A stretch of 64,000 bases of DNA from JBFFMO01 sp041390025. GTDB taxonomy: Bacteria > Myxococcota_A > Bradymonadia > Bradymonadales > Bradymonadaceae. The stretch is taken from contig JAWKQR010000011.1 in the NCBI GenBank assembly GCA_041390025.1, forward strand, positions 87,136-151,135, given 5' to 3'. A program made the translations under genes and the position numbers. Shown here in pieces: positions 1 to 8,853 of this stretch. Every line of letters begins with the position of its first letter. Position 1 is the stretch's first letter. The notes beneath the pieces are model-generated. The model had not been told where the DNA came from, did no database searches, and was given only the letters and a program-made list of their open reading frames with translations.

Positions 1-549
1 GACAAGACGCTGCCCGGTCACTGTGACCTGACCTTTGACGGGGGTGTGCGCTTGGTCTTGGACGCGTCATGGTCCAAGGTCGCCGACCCCACGGAACAGC
101 TTGTAGGGCTGGGCCGACGCCTCGCTGCATTGTCCATGGGCATTGGAGGTTGGAGTCGACTCAAACCCGAGGAGCAGATTGCGGTGTTTGTTGCCGTGGT
201 GTCGCAGTTTGCTTCCGGCTGGACGATGTCGAGCCACGTTATGCCTGACCACTTTAGCTCGGCGAAACTCGCACGGTGGCTCGAGAAAAAGGGACAGCGT
301 GTGGCGCCCTATGCGTTGGAAATCTCAGGGCGGTTTGGGGCACAGGCGATCGAACGGCAATGCCGGCTGCTTCAGGTGGCCATTGAGCGCCTCGCCTGCG
401 TGGTGATTGATGATCCCGGGCGCGCCATCAAATTCTCCGAGCTCGATCTCGAACCCGCGGGCGTCACCGAGGCATCCTACGCATTCCTGCTCGACGTACC
501 GGCCGAGCGGATACGTAACGCCATCGGCATTCAACTCAAAGACGCATGA
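1..549 (+). CDS. Hypothetical protein, 5' end outside window
   Basis: Frame 1 is open from the first base to the TGA at 547-549, so this is the C-terminal ~182 residues of a gene that begins to the left. A GTG at 46 could be an internal start, but the frame stays open upstream of it. I do not recognise the family; the visible part is soluble, with no membrane segment or repeat. Its stop overlaps the start of the hydrolase as ATGA, so the two are probably translationally coupled and may share a pathway. No function assigned. Confidence 0.7.
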   Translation, partial: DKTLPGHCDLTFDGGVRLVLDASWSKVADPTEQLVGLGRRLAALSMGIGGWSRLKPEEQIAVFVAVVSQFASGWTMSSHVMPDHFSSAKLARWLEKKGQRVAPYALEISGRFGAQAIERQCRLLQVAIERLACVVIDDPGRAIKFSELDLEPAGVTEASYAFLLDVPAERIRNAIGIQLKDA

Positions 550-1301
550 GCACCTTCTACAAGACGTGGGGCAGCGGTCAACGGGTGTACCTGGGCATCC
601 ACGGCTGGGGCGGAGGATGGCAAACGTTTGAACCCTTGCTGCCTTACCTGCCCGCGAACGTGACGCTCCACGCGGTGGACCTCCCCGGGTACGGCAGCAC
701 GTCCGCCCCGCAGGCGTGGACGCTTGATGCCATGGCCGATGCGGTCTGTGAGGTGATTGACCGGGTGCAGGGCGACATCACGCTTGTTGGGAACTGCAGC
801 GGCGCGATCTTCGGAATGCTCGGTGTGCTCAAGCGTCCACAGCGTTTCGAGAGGCTGGTGCTCATCGACCCATTTGCTTATTTTCCTTGGTACTTTCGCA
901 TCATGACCATCCCGGCGCTCGGGCGGCTGTTCTATGCGTCAGCGTTCCAGAACCCGCTTGGACGCATCGCGACCAACCTCTCGTTGGCGAATCATCGGAC
1001 CGACGAGTCTGACCTGACTCAGTCGTTCGAAGCGCTCAATCACGATGCTGTTTTCGCGCACCTGCAGCTGTTGGACGCCGTGGGGGACTATCACCGATTC
1101 GAACCCATCACGACGCCCATCGATTTGGTCAACGGCGAGAAGACGTTTGATGCCATTCGCCGCTCGGCAACGCTTTGGCAGGGGATCTGGCCACAAGCCC
1201 GCGTCCACGTTCTGGCCGGGGCGGCGCATTTGCCGTTGGAGGAGGCCCCAAGCGATCTGGCAAAAATTGTCTTCAGGCCGAAAAAACGACGCGTAGGGTG
1301 A
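546..1301 (+). CDS. Alpha/beta-fold hydrolase
   Basis: A 251-residue protein of normal length for a single-domain alpha/beta hydrolase. The oxyanion-hole segment HGWGG lies near residue 20. The nucleophile elbow reads NCSGA near residue 83, with Ser as nucleophile. A candidate acid is in TPIDLVNG near residue 195, and the catalytic His is in GAAHLP near residue 226. There is no signal peptide, so it is probably cytosolic. The ATG overlaps the preceding stop by four bases, tying it to the partial upstream gene. Substrate cannot be inferred; BioH-like esterases and C-C hydrolases share this pattern. Confidence 0.85.
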   Translation: MSTFYKTWGSGQRVYLGIHGWGGGWQTFEPLLPYLPANVTLHAVDLPGYGSTSAPQAWTLDAMADAVCEVIDRVQGDITLVGNCSGAIFGMLGVLKRPQRFERLVLIDPFAYFPWYFRIMTIPALGRLFYASAFQNPLGRIATNLSLANHRTDESDLTQSFEALNHDAVFAHLQLLDAVGDYHRFEPITTPIDLVNGEKTFDAIRRSATLWQGIWPQARVHVLAGAAHLPLEEAPSDLAKIVFRPKKRRVG

Positions 1302-1633
1302 TGTAGGTGATGAAATTAGTTACGAAAGCGCCGCCAAACATTAACGCATCGCGTCAATGTGCAATTCGTGCGTCTTTATTGACGAATAGAGTGGTGCGTC
1401 AAAATGAATGATCGTTCAGCGCGAGGATTCATGCGGGCGGCGGGCAATTCTGTGTTGAAAATCATTTGTCTGACCTAATCCGCTCGGTTATGCTTTGAGC
1501 ATACAAGGTATGACGGGATGTGGGGCAACCTGCCTCGACCCTCTGAAAAGAGGGTCGGTGAGGCGTTCTTGCGCAACTTCAACTCCATTGACGTGCCGTG
1601 TGCAATTGCCGACACTGGCGGGCACGGAGAGCG
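1302..1633. other. 332-base intergenic region with two inverted repeats
   Basis: No convincing gene is seen here. The left half is noticeably richer in A/T than its surroundings and repeats the word GCGTC in both orientations. A perfect 6-bp inverted repeat (TATGCT-TTG-AGCATA) lies at 1489-1503 and a longer hairpin at 1532-1564. This is the only stretch over 300 bases in the window without a gene, and it probably carries the promoter and 5' leader of the membrane protein starting at 1634. Confidence 0.6.
1532..1564 (+). promoter_or_regulatory. Strong hairpin with GAAA tetraloop in a 5' leader
   Basis: An 8-bp perfect stem (GACCCTCT / AGAGGGTC) closes a GAAA tetraloop at 1545-1548. It is extended by an outer 5-bp stem GCCTC/GAGGC with a three-base bulge. 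No T-run follows, so it is not a standard terminator. It sits 70 bases upstream of the gene at 1634 and is most simply a structured leader element. A known riboswitch class could not be matched by eye. Confidence 0.4.
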
Positions 1634-2728
1634 ATGATGTTTGCGAAGCACACACGATGGATGCGGTCTCAGCGGGGTTCTGCCACCACGGAAAAACTGG
1701 TCATGATGCTTCTCGGCATCATGATTATTGTTCCCGCGTTGCTGATCTTCGGCCCCATCGTCGAGGCAAAGTTTGCGTTTGTCGTCGAGGCGCTGGGCGG
1801 TCCGGCAGCCAACTCCATTCAAGCGCGGGAAGCCCGCGCCCCCGGCTCCGACAAGTGGCTTTACGTCGTCTTGTTCACGGCGATTTCTGCAGTGTTTTCC
1901 ATCGTTTTTGTGTTCCCGTTGTTGTTTAAGCGGGCGAGGGTCCGCCGCCAAGTCATCATCAACGACCTCGCCGAGCGATTTCCGTTTCTGGAGCCGCTCG
2001 CCGATCGTTCGCATGAATTCGAAGCCAACATGCGCGAGCTCAAGATGTTGGCCGACGAGGTGCGTGACATCGAACCACCCCGGGCGACGTCCCTACAGGT
2101 CGCTGCGCCGGACCTTGGTCGTTCGGCGAGTCCTGCCGATGTCACAATGACCAACGACATGATGATTGTCCGCGACGATTCCCCCGAAGAGACCATTCCG
2201 GGCACGTTGGTGGCGCCGAACATTCGTGCAACGCCAATGGCCGGCATGCCAAGCATTCAGGGCACGCCAATGCACGGAACCGCTGCTGTGCGTTCAACGC
2301 CGATGTATGGGGCGCCTGCGGTGCCAACTGCACCTGACCCACAGGCAGTGCAAGACGCTTGGGCGCCAAAGCCCGCGGAATTTCCTGCTCCGGCGGCCGC
2401 GGCGCACCAGCCACATCCCAGCCCGCAGCCACAGCCGCAAAAGCCCAGTCCAGGGCCACGGACCTTCAACGTTCCCGACCTTGGGTCTCTGGCGTTCGAC
2501 GAGGACAACATTGCCACGGTGGATGTGCGCGACCCATCACTGCTCACAAGCCTTCCCATGTCCGAGTTCCGCGATCGCATCAAGCCCGCGGCACCTGCGG
2601 ACCCTGACGAGACCATCATGCCGTCGGGGCTGGAACTTGAGGGAACCCTTCCCAAGCCTCGTCGTCCGACCCCACGCATGTCTGATGAGATTACGATGGA
2701 TTGGGGTCACGACCCGACCGACGAATAG
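1634..2728 (+). CDS. Membrane protein with prepilin-like N-terminus and proline-rich tail
   Basis: The start is ATG 1634, preceded by GGAGAG; a longer frame from 1598 lacks a ribosome site. The 364-residue product begins with a basic segment ending RSQRG, then SATTEKL and a hydrophobic stretch. This matches the G|xxxxE pattern of type IV/Flp prepilin signals (Glu at +5). A second membrane segment follows near residues 75-97. The rest is a long Pro/Ala/Thr-rich tail with degenerate TPM-G repeats and a short acidic C-terminus. It may be a Tad-associated pseudopilin-like or simple membrane-anchored scaffold protein; no other Tad genes are nearby, so function is open. It overlaps the convergent ligase by 38 bases. 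Confidence 0.6.
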   Translation: MMFAKHTRWMRSQRGSATTEKLVMMLLGIMIIVPALLIFGPIVEAKFAFVVEALGGPAANSIQAREARAPGSDKWLYVVLFTAISAVFSIVFVFPLLFKRARVRRQVIINDLAERFPFLEPLADRSHEFEANMRELKMLADEVRDIEPPRATSLQVAAPDLGRSASPADVTMTNDMMIVRDDSPEETIPGTLVAPNIRATPMAGMPSIQGTPMHGTAAVRSTPMYGAPAVPTAPDPQAVQDAWAPKPAEFPAPAAAAHQPHPSPQPQPQKPSPGPRTFNVPDLGSLAFDEDNIATVDVRDPSLLTSLPMSEFRDRIKPAAPADPDETIMPSGLELEGTLPKPRRPTPRMSDEITMDWGHDPTDE

Positions 2729-4319
2729 CCTCGTCGCGCAACGCCTTTTTCAAGACCTTTCCGGTCGCGTTCCGCGGTAAAGTCTCGACGTGGTGCCACG
2801 CACGAGGCAACTTGGGGCCCGACAGCGTGTTCCGCAACTGCGACTGAAGTGCCTCCACGTCGACGTCGCCAACCACGAACGCAACAACCCGCTCACCCCA
2901 TTTCTCGTCAGGGACACCCACCACGGCGGCTTCAATCACGCCGGGTATGGTGTGAAGCGCCTCTTCCACTTCGACGGGGTAAACGTTGACACCACCCGAG
3001 ATGACCATGTCGCGGTCCCGGCCGGACAGGTACAGGAATCCGTCTGGGTCGAGATACCCTAGGTCGTCGACGGTGGACCACTGTAGGTCTGCTGAATCGT
3101 CGTGGAGGTATCCGCTCATGACCTGTCCCGTCGAGACCCAGATGGGGCCAATCTCGTAAGGCTTGGAGGCAGACTCGGGGCTGCCCACACGGAGCTTTTG
3201 GCCTGACAGCGCGCGCCCAACGCTGCCGGGATGGCTCATCATCTCGTGACCATTGATCAAGGTGACCCAGCCAAGCTCGGTCGCCCCATAAAAGTCGTAC
3301 AGACATCCCACGCCAAAATACTGCGCCGCTTGGATGCGCAAGGCGTGCGGAAACGGCGCCGCGCCAGAGACAAGGCAGCGCAGCGGTGGAGCAACGCCGC
3401 GTTCGTGCTGTGGAAGATCAAGGATTTGTCGAATCATCGTCGGGACGAGAAACGTCGTGGTGATCCTGAGACGACGCATCCGCGAAAGAGACAGCGCCGG
3501 GTCGAAGTGGCGCTCAAGCACGACCGTCGCGCCCAGCGCCGCGTTCAGCAGGACAAACGCCTGTGCTGCGCTGTGGTACAGGGGGCAGACCACGAGGTGA
3601 CGATCGGTTGCTTGGAGTGGCAGTCGTTCGAGCAGACGCGAGAGTTCCAGAACACCAAAAGACGTGAACTTGCGCACAGCGCCCTTGGGCTGGCCGGTGG
3701 TGCCCGAGGTGTAAACAATGCTGTCGCCGTCTGCGCCTGTCGGACCGCTAAATGGTGTGGTTGGATATTGCCTCAACGCCCAAAAACTCATCGCGCCAGA
3801 CGTGTCGTCGCCGCAAATCCAACGCTCAAAACCCGCGTGCTCTACGTTTGGCGCCGTCAGACCTGAGCCAACCACAAGGCGTGCCCCGCTGTGCTCCCTC
3901 AAGTACGTGAGCTCGGCAGGTGTCGACCGGTAGCTCGCATGAACCGCGGTCGCGCCCAACCGAAACAGCGCAAACCATGTCAACAGATACTCAAGGCGGT
4001 TCTCCATACAGATCAAGACACGGTCTTTGGGCCGGACGTTGTGCTTCGCCAGCATGTGAACGGTCTGGTTGATCAGGCGTTCGAGCTCAACGGCTGTGAC
4101 CCATCGTTCCCCGTCGATCACCGCCAGCCGGTGTGGATGCGAGACAGCGTGCAAGGTGTGAAGGCTGCGAACATCCAATCCACGCGTCGCGGCAACGCCG
4201 GCGAGCTGGGGCAGCTTGAAGAACGCGCCATCGTCCGCGAGCCCCGAGCGTAGAAGCGTTCGCCCGACACGTAGAGCCGCGCGAAGCGGCGACTCGCCGC
4301 GAAGATCGTACCTACTCAT
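2691..4319 (-). CDS. AMP-dependent acyl-CoA synthetase/ligase
   Basis: A 542-residue member of the ANL adenylating superfamily, activating a carboxylate to its acyl-AMP and then CoA thioester. Motifs in order are the P-loop YTSGTTGQPKG near residue 208, FYGATE near 340, the GYLDPDGF/SGRDRDM block with the GGVNVYP hinge near 430, and the catalytic-lysine segment NATGK near 525. The ATG at 4319 was chosen because it overlaps the stop of the upstream gene by eight bases; a longer frame adds only low-complexity sequence. Length fits fatty-acyl, aryl or bile-acid-type CoA ligases, and the substrate cannot be told. Confidence 0.88.
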   Translation of the reverse strand: MSRYDLRGESPLRAALRVGRTLLRSGLADDGAFFKLPQLAGVAATRGLDVRSLHTLHAVSHPHRLAVIDGERWVTAVELERLINQTVHMLAKHNVRPKDRVLICMENRLEYLLTWFALFRLGATAVHASYRSTPAELTYLREHSGARLVVGSGLTAPNVEHAGFERWICGDDTSGAMSFWALRQYPTTPFSGPTGADGDSIVYTSGTTGQPKGAVRKFTSFGVLELSRLLERLPLQATDRHLVVCPLYHSAAQAFVLLNAALGATVVLERHFDPALSLSRMRRLRITTTFLVPTMIRQILDLPQHERGVAPPLRCLVSGAAPFPHALRIQAAQYFGVGCLYDFYGATELGWVTLINGHEMMSHPGSVGRALSGQKLRVGSPESASKPYEIGPIWVSTGQVMSGYLHDDSADLQWSTVDDLGYLDPDGFLYLSGRDRDMVISGGVNVYPVEVEEALHTIPGVIEAAVVGVPDEKWGERVVAFVVGDVDVEALQSQLRNTLSGPKLPRAWHHVETLPRNATGKVLKKALRDEAIRRSGRDPNPS

Positions 4320-6013
4320 GGGGCGCCTCGTACTTTTTGCCGAGCAACCTTGCGTTGGTGGCGGCCTCGACGTTGCCCATTTGGTCAAACGCTCCCGCCA
4401 AGGTGGCCCACGTGCCGGCGTAGGGCGCTCGGACGGTCTCGGCCCATGGACCCGTGTGACCGGCGGGACCTTGATACCCAAACGCCTCGAACAGCGTCGC
4501 GTTTTGCGCCGCGACCTCCATGATGGATGGCGGGCGTTCGCCCGGCTTTAGAATGGCAATCGTCAAGCCCAGCGGATACGAAGGGAACGTGCGCGCCAAG
4601 TTTGGATTGAGGATCGACGTCATGAAAACAGGTCGACCGGTGGCCTGGACTGCGCGAATGACTTCCTCCAAGTCCACGCTTGCGCCGCGGTCGACCGTTT
4701 CGATGCCGAGCGACGCATTGACTTGCCTGCGATACCAACCGTGGGCGAGGAGGTCGGCCGCAATGGTGAAGCCAGCGCTTCCGCGTTGCGCGTTGTACGC
4801 CCACGAACCCGCGGTCGCGTGGTCCCCCGTCGCGATCAACACCGCGTTGTCCGGCAACGGATGCCATAGGTCGGCGACGTAGTTCGCCGGTGCGGAATCT
4901 TGAAGCTCCTTCGTGTGAACGACAGCGGTGACCGCAAGCAGCCCACACCACACACCACACAGAATCTGGCGGCCGCGAACGTGCGTCCAATTGTGAATCG
5001 CCAACGCTGCAGCGCCGCAAGGTGCCAAAGAACAAGACGTGAAACTTCTGAACCAATAACGTGTCCAGCCCCTGGGTGGCCGATGCAGCATCGCCGCAAA
5101 CACGGGGCCGCTCAGGATCGCACCCGCCAACAAACAGACCGTCAGCGCACGTTCGCCGCAGGCCTGTGGAGACGCCCCAAATCGCCACCAACACGCCCAA
5201 ACCCACAAGGTTCAAGACCGTGGATGTGAGCAAGAATGACCATTGTTCGACCGGGCCTGCCACAGGTTCGTCCGCGACCACGGTCATGGTGAACGTCCCG
5301 AAATCACGCCGAAGAAACAGGTCCAGCAGTCCGGAAACGGTTGATGGGTCGCCCCAATGGAACGCGTTGGTGTGGGATGCGACCCACGGCAAATAAAGGT
5401 ACGGAAGCAGCCCGACTGCCAGCCCTCCCACACCCGCCGCAACAGCTGTGAACCGGTTTGGAGCGGCGAGGACGCGTGTCGTCGCGGCCCAAAGGCCCAA
5501 AGGTGCCAGGAAAATCGCGGTGTGGTGGTGCGAGAGCGCAAGTCCGGCGAGCAGACCCAGTAGACCGACCCCGCGAGGCGAGTTTGCCCAAGAGGTGGGC
5601 GCGGACGCCAGAATATTGCGCTGACGAACAGGTGGTTGAGGGCGAACACCTCGGCCTGAGTGTGCAGAAACACCACATGCGGAATCAGTCCAAACGCGAC
5701 TGCACCGGCGGTGCTCGCGAGTTCGTCCAGACCCCACGCTCGAAGCCCTCGAAAGAACACCGCGATCGGGAAGTGCACCCAGAGCAGCGGTTCCGATGCT
5801 TGTGGCGAGGTACGCATTGGTCCCAAACCACGCAAAGATACGGCAAAACAACGAGAAGATCGGATAGCCCGGTGCATGAGCGAACCAGTAAGTCCGACGT
5901 AGGTGAAAAGGGTACGTGGTCGCCACCGATGTAACCCGCCGCCGCCAACGCTCCGTAGAAACACAAGAGCCCACAAACAGGGCAAGGGCGGTACGTTGGG
6001 TGATGTTTGGCAT
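4312..6013 (-). CDS. DUF2723 (TMEM260-like) polytopic membrane protein, frame-disrupted
   Basis: The coding signal moves between all three minus frames, but one coherent ~567-residue protein can be rebuilt. Order: FVGSCVFYGALAAAGYIGGD, HAPGYPIFSLF, AEVFALNHLFVSAIFW, LALSHHHTAIFLAPLG, YLYLPW, HWGDP and a soluble C-terminal part. The GGD, HAPGYP and HHHTA-LPYLYLP-WGDP pattern is that of the DUF2723/TMEM260 family of membrane glycosyltransferase-like proteins. Seven single-base indels are needed, near 5960, 5907, 5769, 5571, 5156, 5075 and 5015, all in 2-4 base runs. The net change matches the span length. Its stop overlaps the ligase start. Either a low-accuracy sequence stretch or a decaying gene; the well-kept protein sequence favours the former. 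Confidence 0.65.
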
Positions 6014-6060
6014 GACGTCACCGAAGAGTTGGATGCGTCAGCCTACTACGGAACGATGGC

Positions 6061-6645
6061 TCAGGCGACGTGTGCCTGAACGTGAGCTTCTTCAATGTCG
6101 AACTCGACCTCGATCTGAGCCTCGGCAAGGGCCTGCTGCAGTCGGCGGTCGAAGTCGCGCATCGCTTGGCGGTCGTTGCTCGGTTCAAAATGAATCGCGC
6201 GGGCAGCTACGGTTTGTTTCTGCTGTTGTTTCTCTTGCGCGTCACCCAAGCCTAACGTCGCATAACCCAAACCAGCCATTGCGGTTGAAGCGAGCACCAC
6301 CAGTCCTGCCATCGCAGCCGCAGGAACGAAGAATCCAAAGACGTTGAATGAGCTGATGCCAACAACCGACGCCATCACTGCGGTGATGCCCAGCGCAAGC
6401 GCCGCGAAGCGAAGCGCGGACTTAACGGGCAGGGCGGGTGGACGGTCGGTGTTTAATGCAAACTGCGCGGCGACGGCGGCGGGCACCAGCGATGCCAGCA
6501 ACATGACAATGCCCGGGTCAAGTCGGATATGCGTTCCCGCGCCCCATGCCAGAAATCCCGTGGTAAGAAATGCGCCAAGAACCGCAGTGGTTCCCGCGAG
6601 TGCCTGATTCCATGATGCTTCTTGTTTCGAAATTGCAGTTGCCAT
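6061..6645 (-). CDS. Small polytopic membrane protein of unknown function
   Basis: A 194-residue protein with four predicted hydrophobic segments at roughly residues 18-37, 45-62, 80-97 and 102-127. A hydrophilic, glutamine-rich, probably helical tail ends in an acidic stretch. A clear ribosome site (GAGGAG, seven bases before ATG) fixes the start. I do not recognise a family. It is transcribed alone on the minus strand between the phosphatase gene and the DUF2723 gene. Confidence 0.6.
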   Translation of the reverse strand: MATAISKQEASWNQALAGTTAVLGAFLTTGFLAWGAGTHIRLDPGIVMLLASLVPAAVAAQFALNTDRPPALPVKSALRFAALALGITAVMASVVGISSFNVFGFFVPAAAMAGLVVLASTAMAGLGYATLGLGDAQEKQQQKQTVAARAIHFEPSNDRQAMRDFDRRLQQALAEAQIEVEFDIEEAHVQAHVA

Positions 6646-6751
6646 GTTCGTCTCCTCTTCGGTGTTAAAGAGAGACTAGAGGCCGCGCGTGTCGTTCAGA
6701 TTACCCGCAAGTGAAAGGTCGGGAAGATTCGTGTGAAAACCGTGTGAACGG

Positions 6752-7717
6752 TTACTCGATGATCCGTGGCCCTGAGGCGGTAACTTCCAGCGCCTGCGGC
6801 TTGCCACCGTAATAAGCTGACATCCCAGTATCGATGCGCCACACGCGGTCATCGCATTCGCGCGTGATGCCCTCTTTTTGAACGGTGTGCCCGACGACCA
6901 TGCGCTTGGCCCCCAGCGCGTCAAGCACTTGACCTAACGCTTGGCAGTCTTCGGGCTTCGTGTTCAGCGAAAATCGTCGCGTCCACACCGGGCTCTCGGG
7001 CGTGACCACGATTTTTTCAGGCACGCGGCTCTCCTCGCCAAGCAACCACCGTTTTGTCAGCAGGTTGAGCGCACCGATGTCCTGTTGCACATGTTCGGGC
7101 GTTACGCCCCCGTGTACAAACACGCTGTCGCCCACTTGCGCGATGATGCCGTCCTGCGCCAGCCGAAGCGCATAGGGGCCCGCGGGCATGAACGCGGCGA
7201 CGCGCCCTCGCATCGGCGCAGGGACGCGCTCGGGGACCCGGTCCGCGGGGATGTCCGCAAATCCCGCGAAACCCTCGGGGGTGACGTAACGCAGATCACC
7301 AGCGGCGTTCATCAGCTCGTGGTTTCCGTTGAGTTGGATGACACGGCCCCCCGCGTTTTGGGCTTCGTCGCGCAGACGCAGCATCAAGTCGATGACTTCG
7401 CGCTCTTTGGGGCCACGGTCAAGCAGGTCGCCCGTTTGAACCAACCACGTTGATCCACCCGTCCATTTCAGTGAATCGTCGACGAGCCCGGCACGCGTCA
7501 GGATCGTTTTGAGCGCCTCGAAATCTCCGTGAACATCGCCGATTCCGACAAGGCGCTCGGGCTGAGGATGACGCCACTCAAACGTCGGCGCAGCCACCGG
7601 AGATGGGGCGGCCTCGGCAGATGAAACTGGTTGCACATCAATGGGTTGGGGGTGCGTGCCGGGGCTCGATGGCTGACACCCAATGGCCAGTAGGAGAAGC
7701 AGAAACGTTGTCTTCAC
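6752..7717 (-). CDS. Calcineurin-like Ser/Thr phosphatase lipoprotein (PPP family)
   Basis: A lipoprotein signal (LLLLLAIGC) precedes a metallophosphatase domain with the canonical metal-ligand motifs GDVHGD near residue 60, GDLLDRG near 97 and GNHE near 133, followed by a C-terminal GHT. The spacing resembles Shewanella-like PPP phosphatases rather than nucleotidases. It should be anchored outside the cytoplasm. I chose GTG 7717, seven bases after GGAG, over TTG 7723. In a window with four Ser/Thr kinases an exported PPP phosphatase is notable, but periplasmic substrates are unknown. Confidence 0.8.
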   Translation of the reverse strand: MKTTFLLLLLAIGCQPSSPGTHPQPIDVQPVSSAEAAPSPVAAPTFEWRHPQPERLVGIGDVHGDFEALKTILTRAGLVDDSLKWTGGSTWLVQTGDLLDRGPKEREVIDLMLRLRDEAQNAGGRVIQLNGNHELMNAAGDLRYVTPEGFAGFADIPADRVPERVPAPMRGRVAAFMPAGPYALRLAQDGIIAQVGDSVFVHGGVTPEHVQQDIGALNLLTKRWLLGEESRVPEKIVVTPESPVWTRRFSLNTKPEDCQALGQVLDALGAKRMVVGHTVQKEGITRECDDRVWRIDTGMSAYYGGKPQALEVTASGPRIIE

Positions 7718-7852
7718 ACCCAAACTCCGACGAGGACGGTCTCAAAGTAACATGTGTGCACGACACTACCCAACGGACACAAACGTTGCACGGAAGATGA
7801 GATTTGGTATCCTTAGGTCAATGATTCGCTCACCAAGCCTAGAAGGGTCCGC

Positions 7853-8101
7853 ATGACACGATGTTCTGCGTTGGTTTTTGCGTGTTTGGCGATTGTTGGT
7901 TCCTCCACCGCGTCAGCGGAGCCGCCAACCACATCGCAACCCGAGATGCGCACACCTTCGGCGCCGGCGGTGCACTCGTCGAACTCACCCGACGTCGTGC
8001 TCCCCATGTTGGTCCGGCAGGCGACCGACAAAATCCACGATCAACTGCAGGTCGTGCTGTTCAAGGATGACCAGACCGGAGAGTCCGCGGCACTTCAGTG
8101 A
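7853..8101 (+). CDS. Small secreted protein, unknown function
   Basis: 82 residues: a clear signal peptide ending near SASA-EPP, then a Pro/Ser-rich stretch and a short amphipathic C-terminal half. A GAAGGGT element precedes the ATG. No family recognised. It faces the HMA metallochaperone gene, whose stop lies 43 bases away on the other strand, a rare convergent pair here that does not overlap. Confidence 0.5.
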   Translation: MTRCSALVFACLAIVGSSTASAEPPTTSQPEMRTPSAPAVHSSNSPDVVLPMLVRQATDKIHDQLQVVLFKDDQTGESAALQ

Positions 8102-8144
8102 CCCCGACACTGCCTGGATGCAAACTCGGTCTGACCTACCGTTT

Positions 8145-8353
8145 CTAGACGTCACGCGGGCTCGCCTCGAATCCGGCCTTCGCCAATGCAGCGACGATGG
8201 GCAGATCTGAGCCTCGTCTGCCTGAAACTCAGCAATCTTTGTCTCAAGGGACACCGAAACCGTTGCCTCGTCCGCTTGCGTTTGTTTTGCGATGACCTTG
8301 GTGACGGACTTCACGCACCCTTGGCAGGTCATTCCCTCAACTTTCAACTTCAT
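8145..8353 (-). CDS. Heavy-metal-associated (HMA) domain protein, CopZ-like, frameshifted
   Basis: The first 50 residues (MKLKVEGMTCQGC and on) carry the GMTCxxC Cu(I)/heavy-metal motif of HMA metallochaperones. Read straight through, the frame loses homology near 8200. Adding one C to the run read as ggg at 8199-8201 restores the family's IVAALAKAGFEA ending and a TAG at 8145-8147, giving a 69-residue protein, the normal size. AGGAG precedes the ATG at 8353. No copper ATPase or regulator is adjacent; the flanking genes encode small secreted proteins. Confidence 0.72.
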
Positions 8354-8552
8354 GCCGACTCCTGTGACACACATGCCTCAACTCGGGGCTGAATCTCCCC
8401 GGTGTGTGTGCGAAACTTACCTCACCCTTCATCCTCACGCACTGCACAACCCGCCCAGCACCTTGAGATGCGCGAAAGACCCGTGGGTTTCAAAAGCTGG
8501 CACCTTTGTTGCTCTTCTGGTCTACGTTCGGCAATCCCACGCAAGGATGGAC

Positions 8553-8804
8553 ATGAAGTTCGAGAAAGTCTCATGGATGATCGGCGTTATTCTCATCGCA
8601 CTCCCGGTCTCAGCCTTTGCAGACGAACCCCCTCGAAACATCGCCGATATTGCCGTTGCAGCGGTCACTGAGGTCCCTATCAAGGTCTCAAATCCTTTGA
8701 GCATGCAGGTCTTTGAAAATGCCGAGACAGGTTCGAAAGCGACCGTGTCCATCGAGCCGGATTTTCATCCCGGGTGCCGCCTGAAGCTCACGCTGCGTTT
8801 CTGA
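8553..8804 (+). CDS. Small secreted protein, unknown function
   Basis: 83 residues with a typical signal peptide (basic start, hydrophobic core, cleavage near AFA-DEP). The mature part is ~60 residues with one Cys near the C-terminus. AAGGA lies seven bases before ATG 8553; ATG 8547 is an alternative. Divergent from the HMA gene, with ~200 bases between the starts. The mature sequence looks like a short beta-rich domain, but no family is recognised. Confidence 0.5.
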   Translation: MKFEKVSWMIGVILIALPVSAFADEPPRNIADIAVAAVTEVPIKVSNPLSMQVFENAETGSKATVSIEPDFHPGCRLKLTLRF

Positions 8805-8853
8805 TTCTGGGTGCGGTGAGATAGACTCCAAGGTCACTCCACGCGGCTTGGCG

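Noticed and set aside
1510..1600. Possible GEMM-type or other riboswitch around the 1532 hairpin
   Set aside because: The GAAA tetraloop and flanking GCAACC are suggestive, but the conserved core and second helix of known classes could not be placed.
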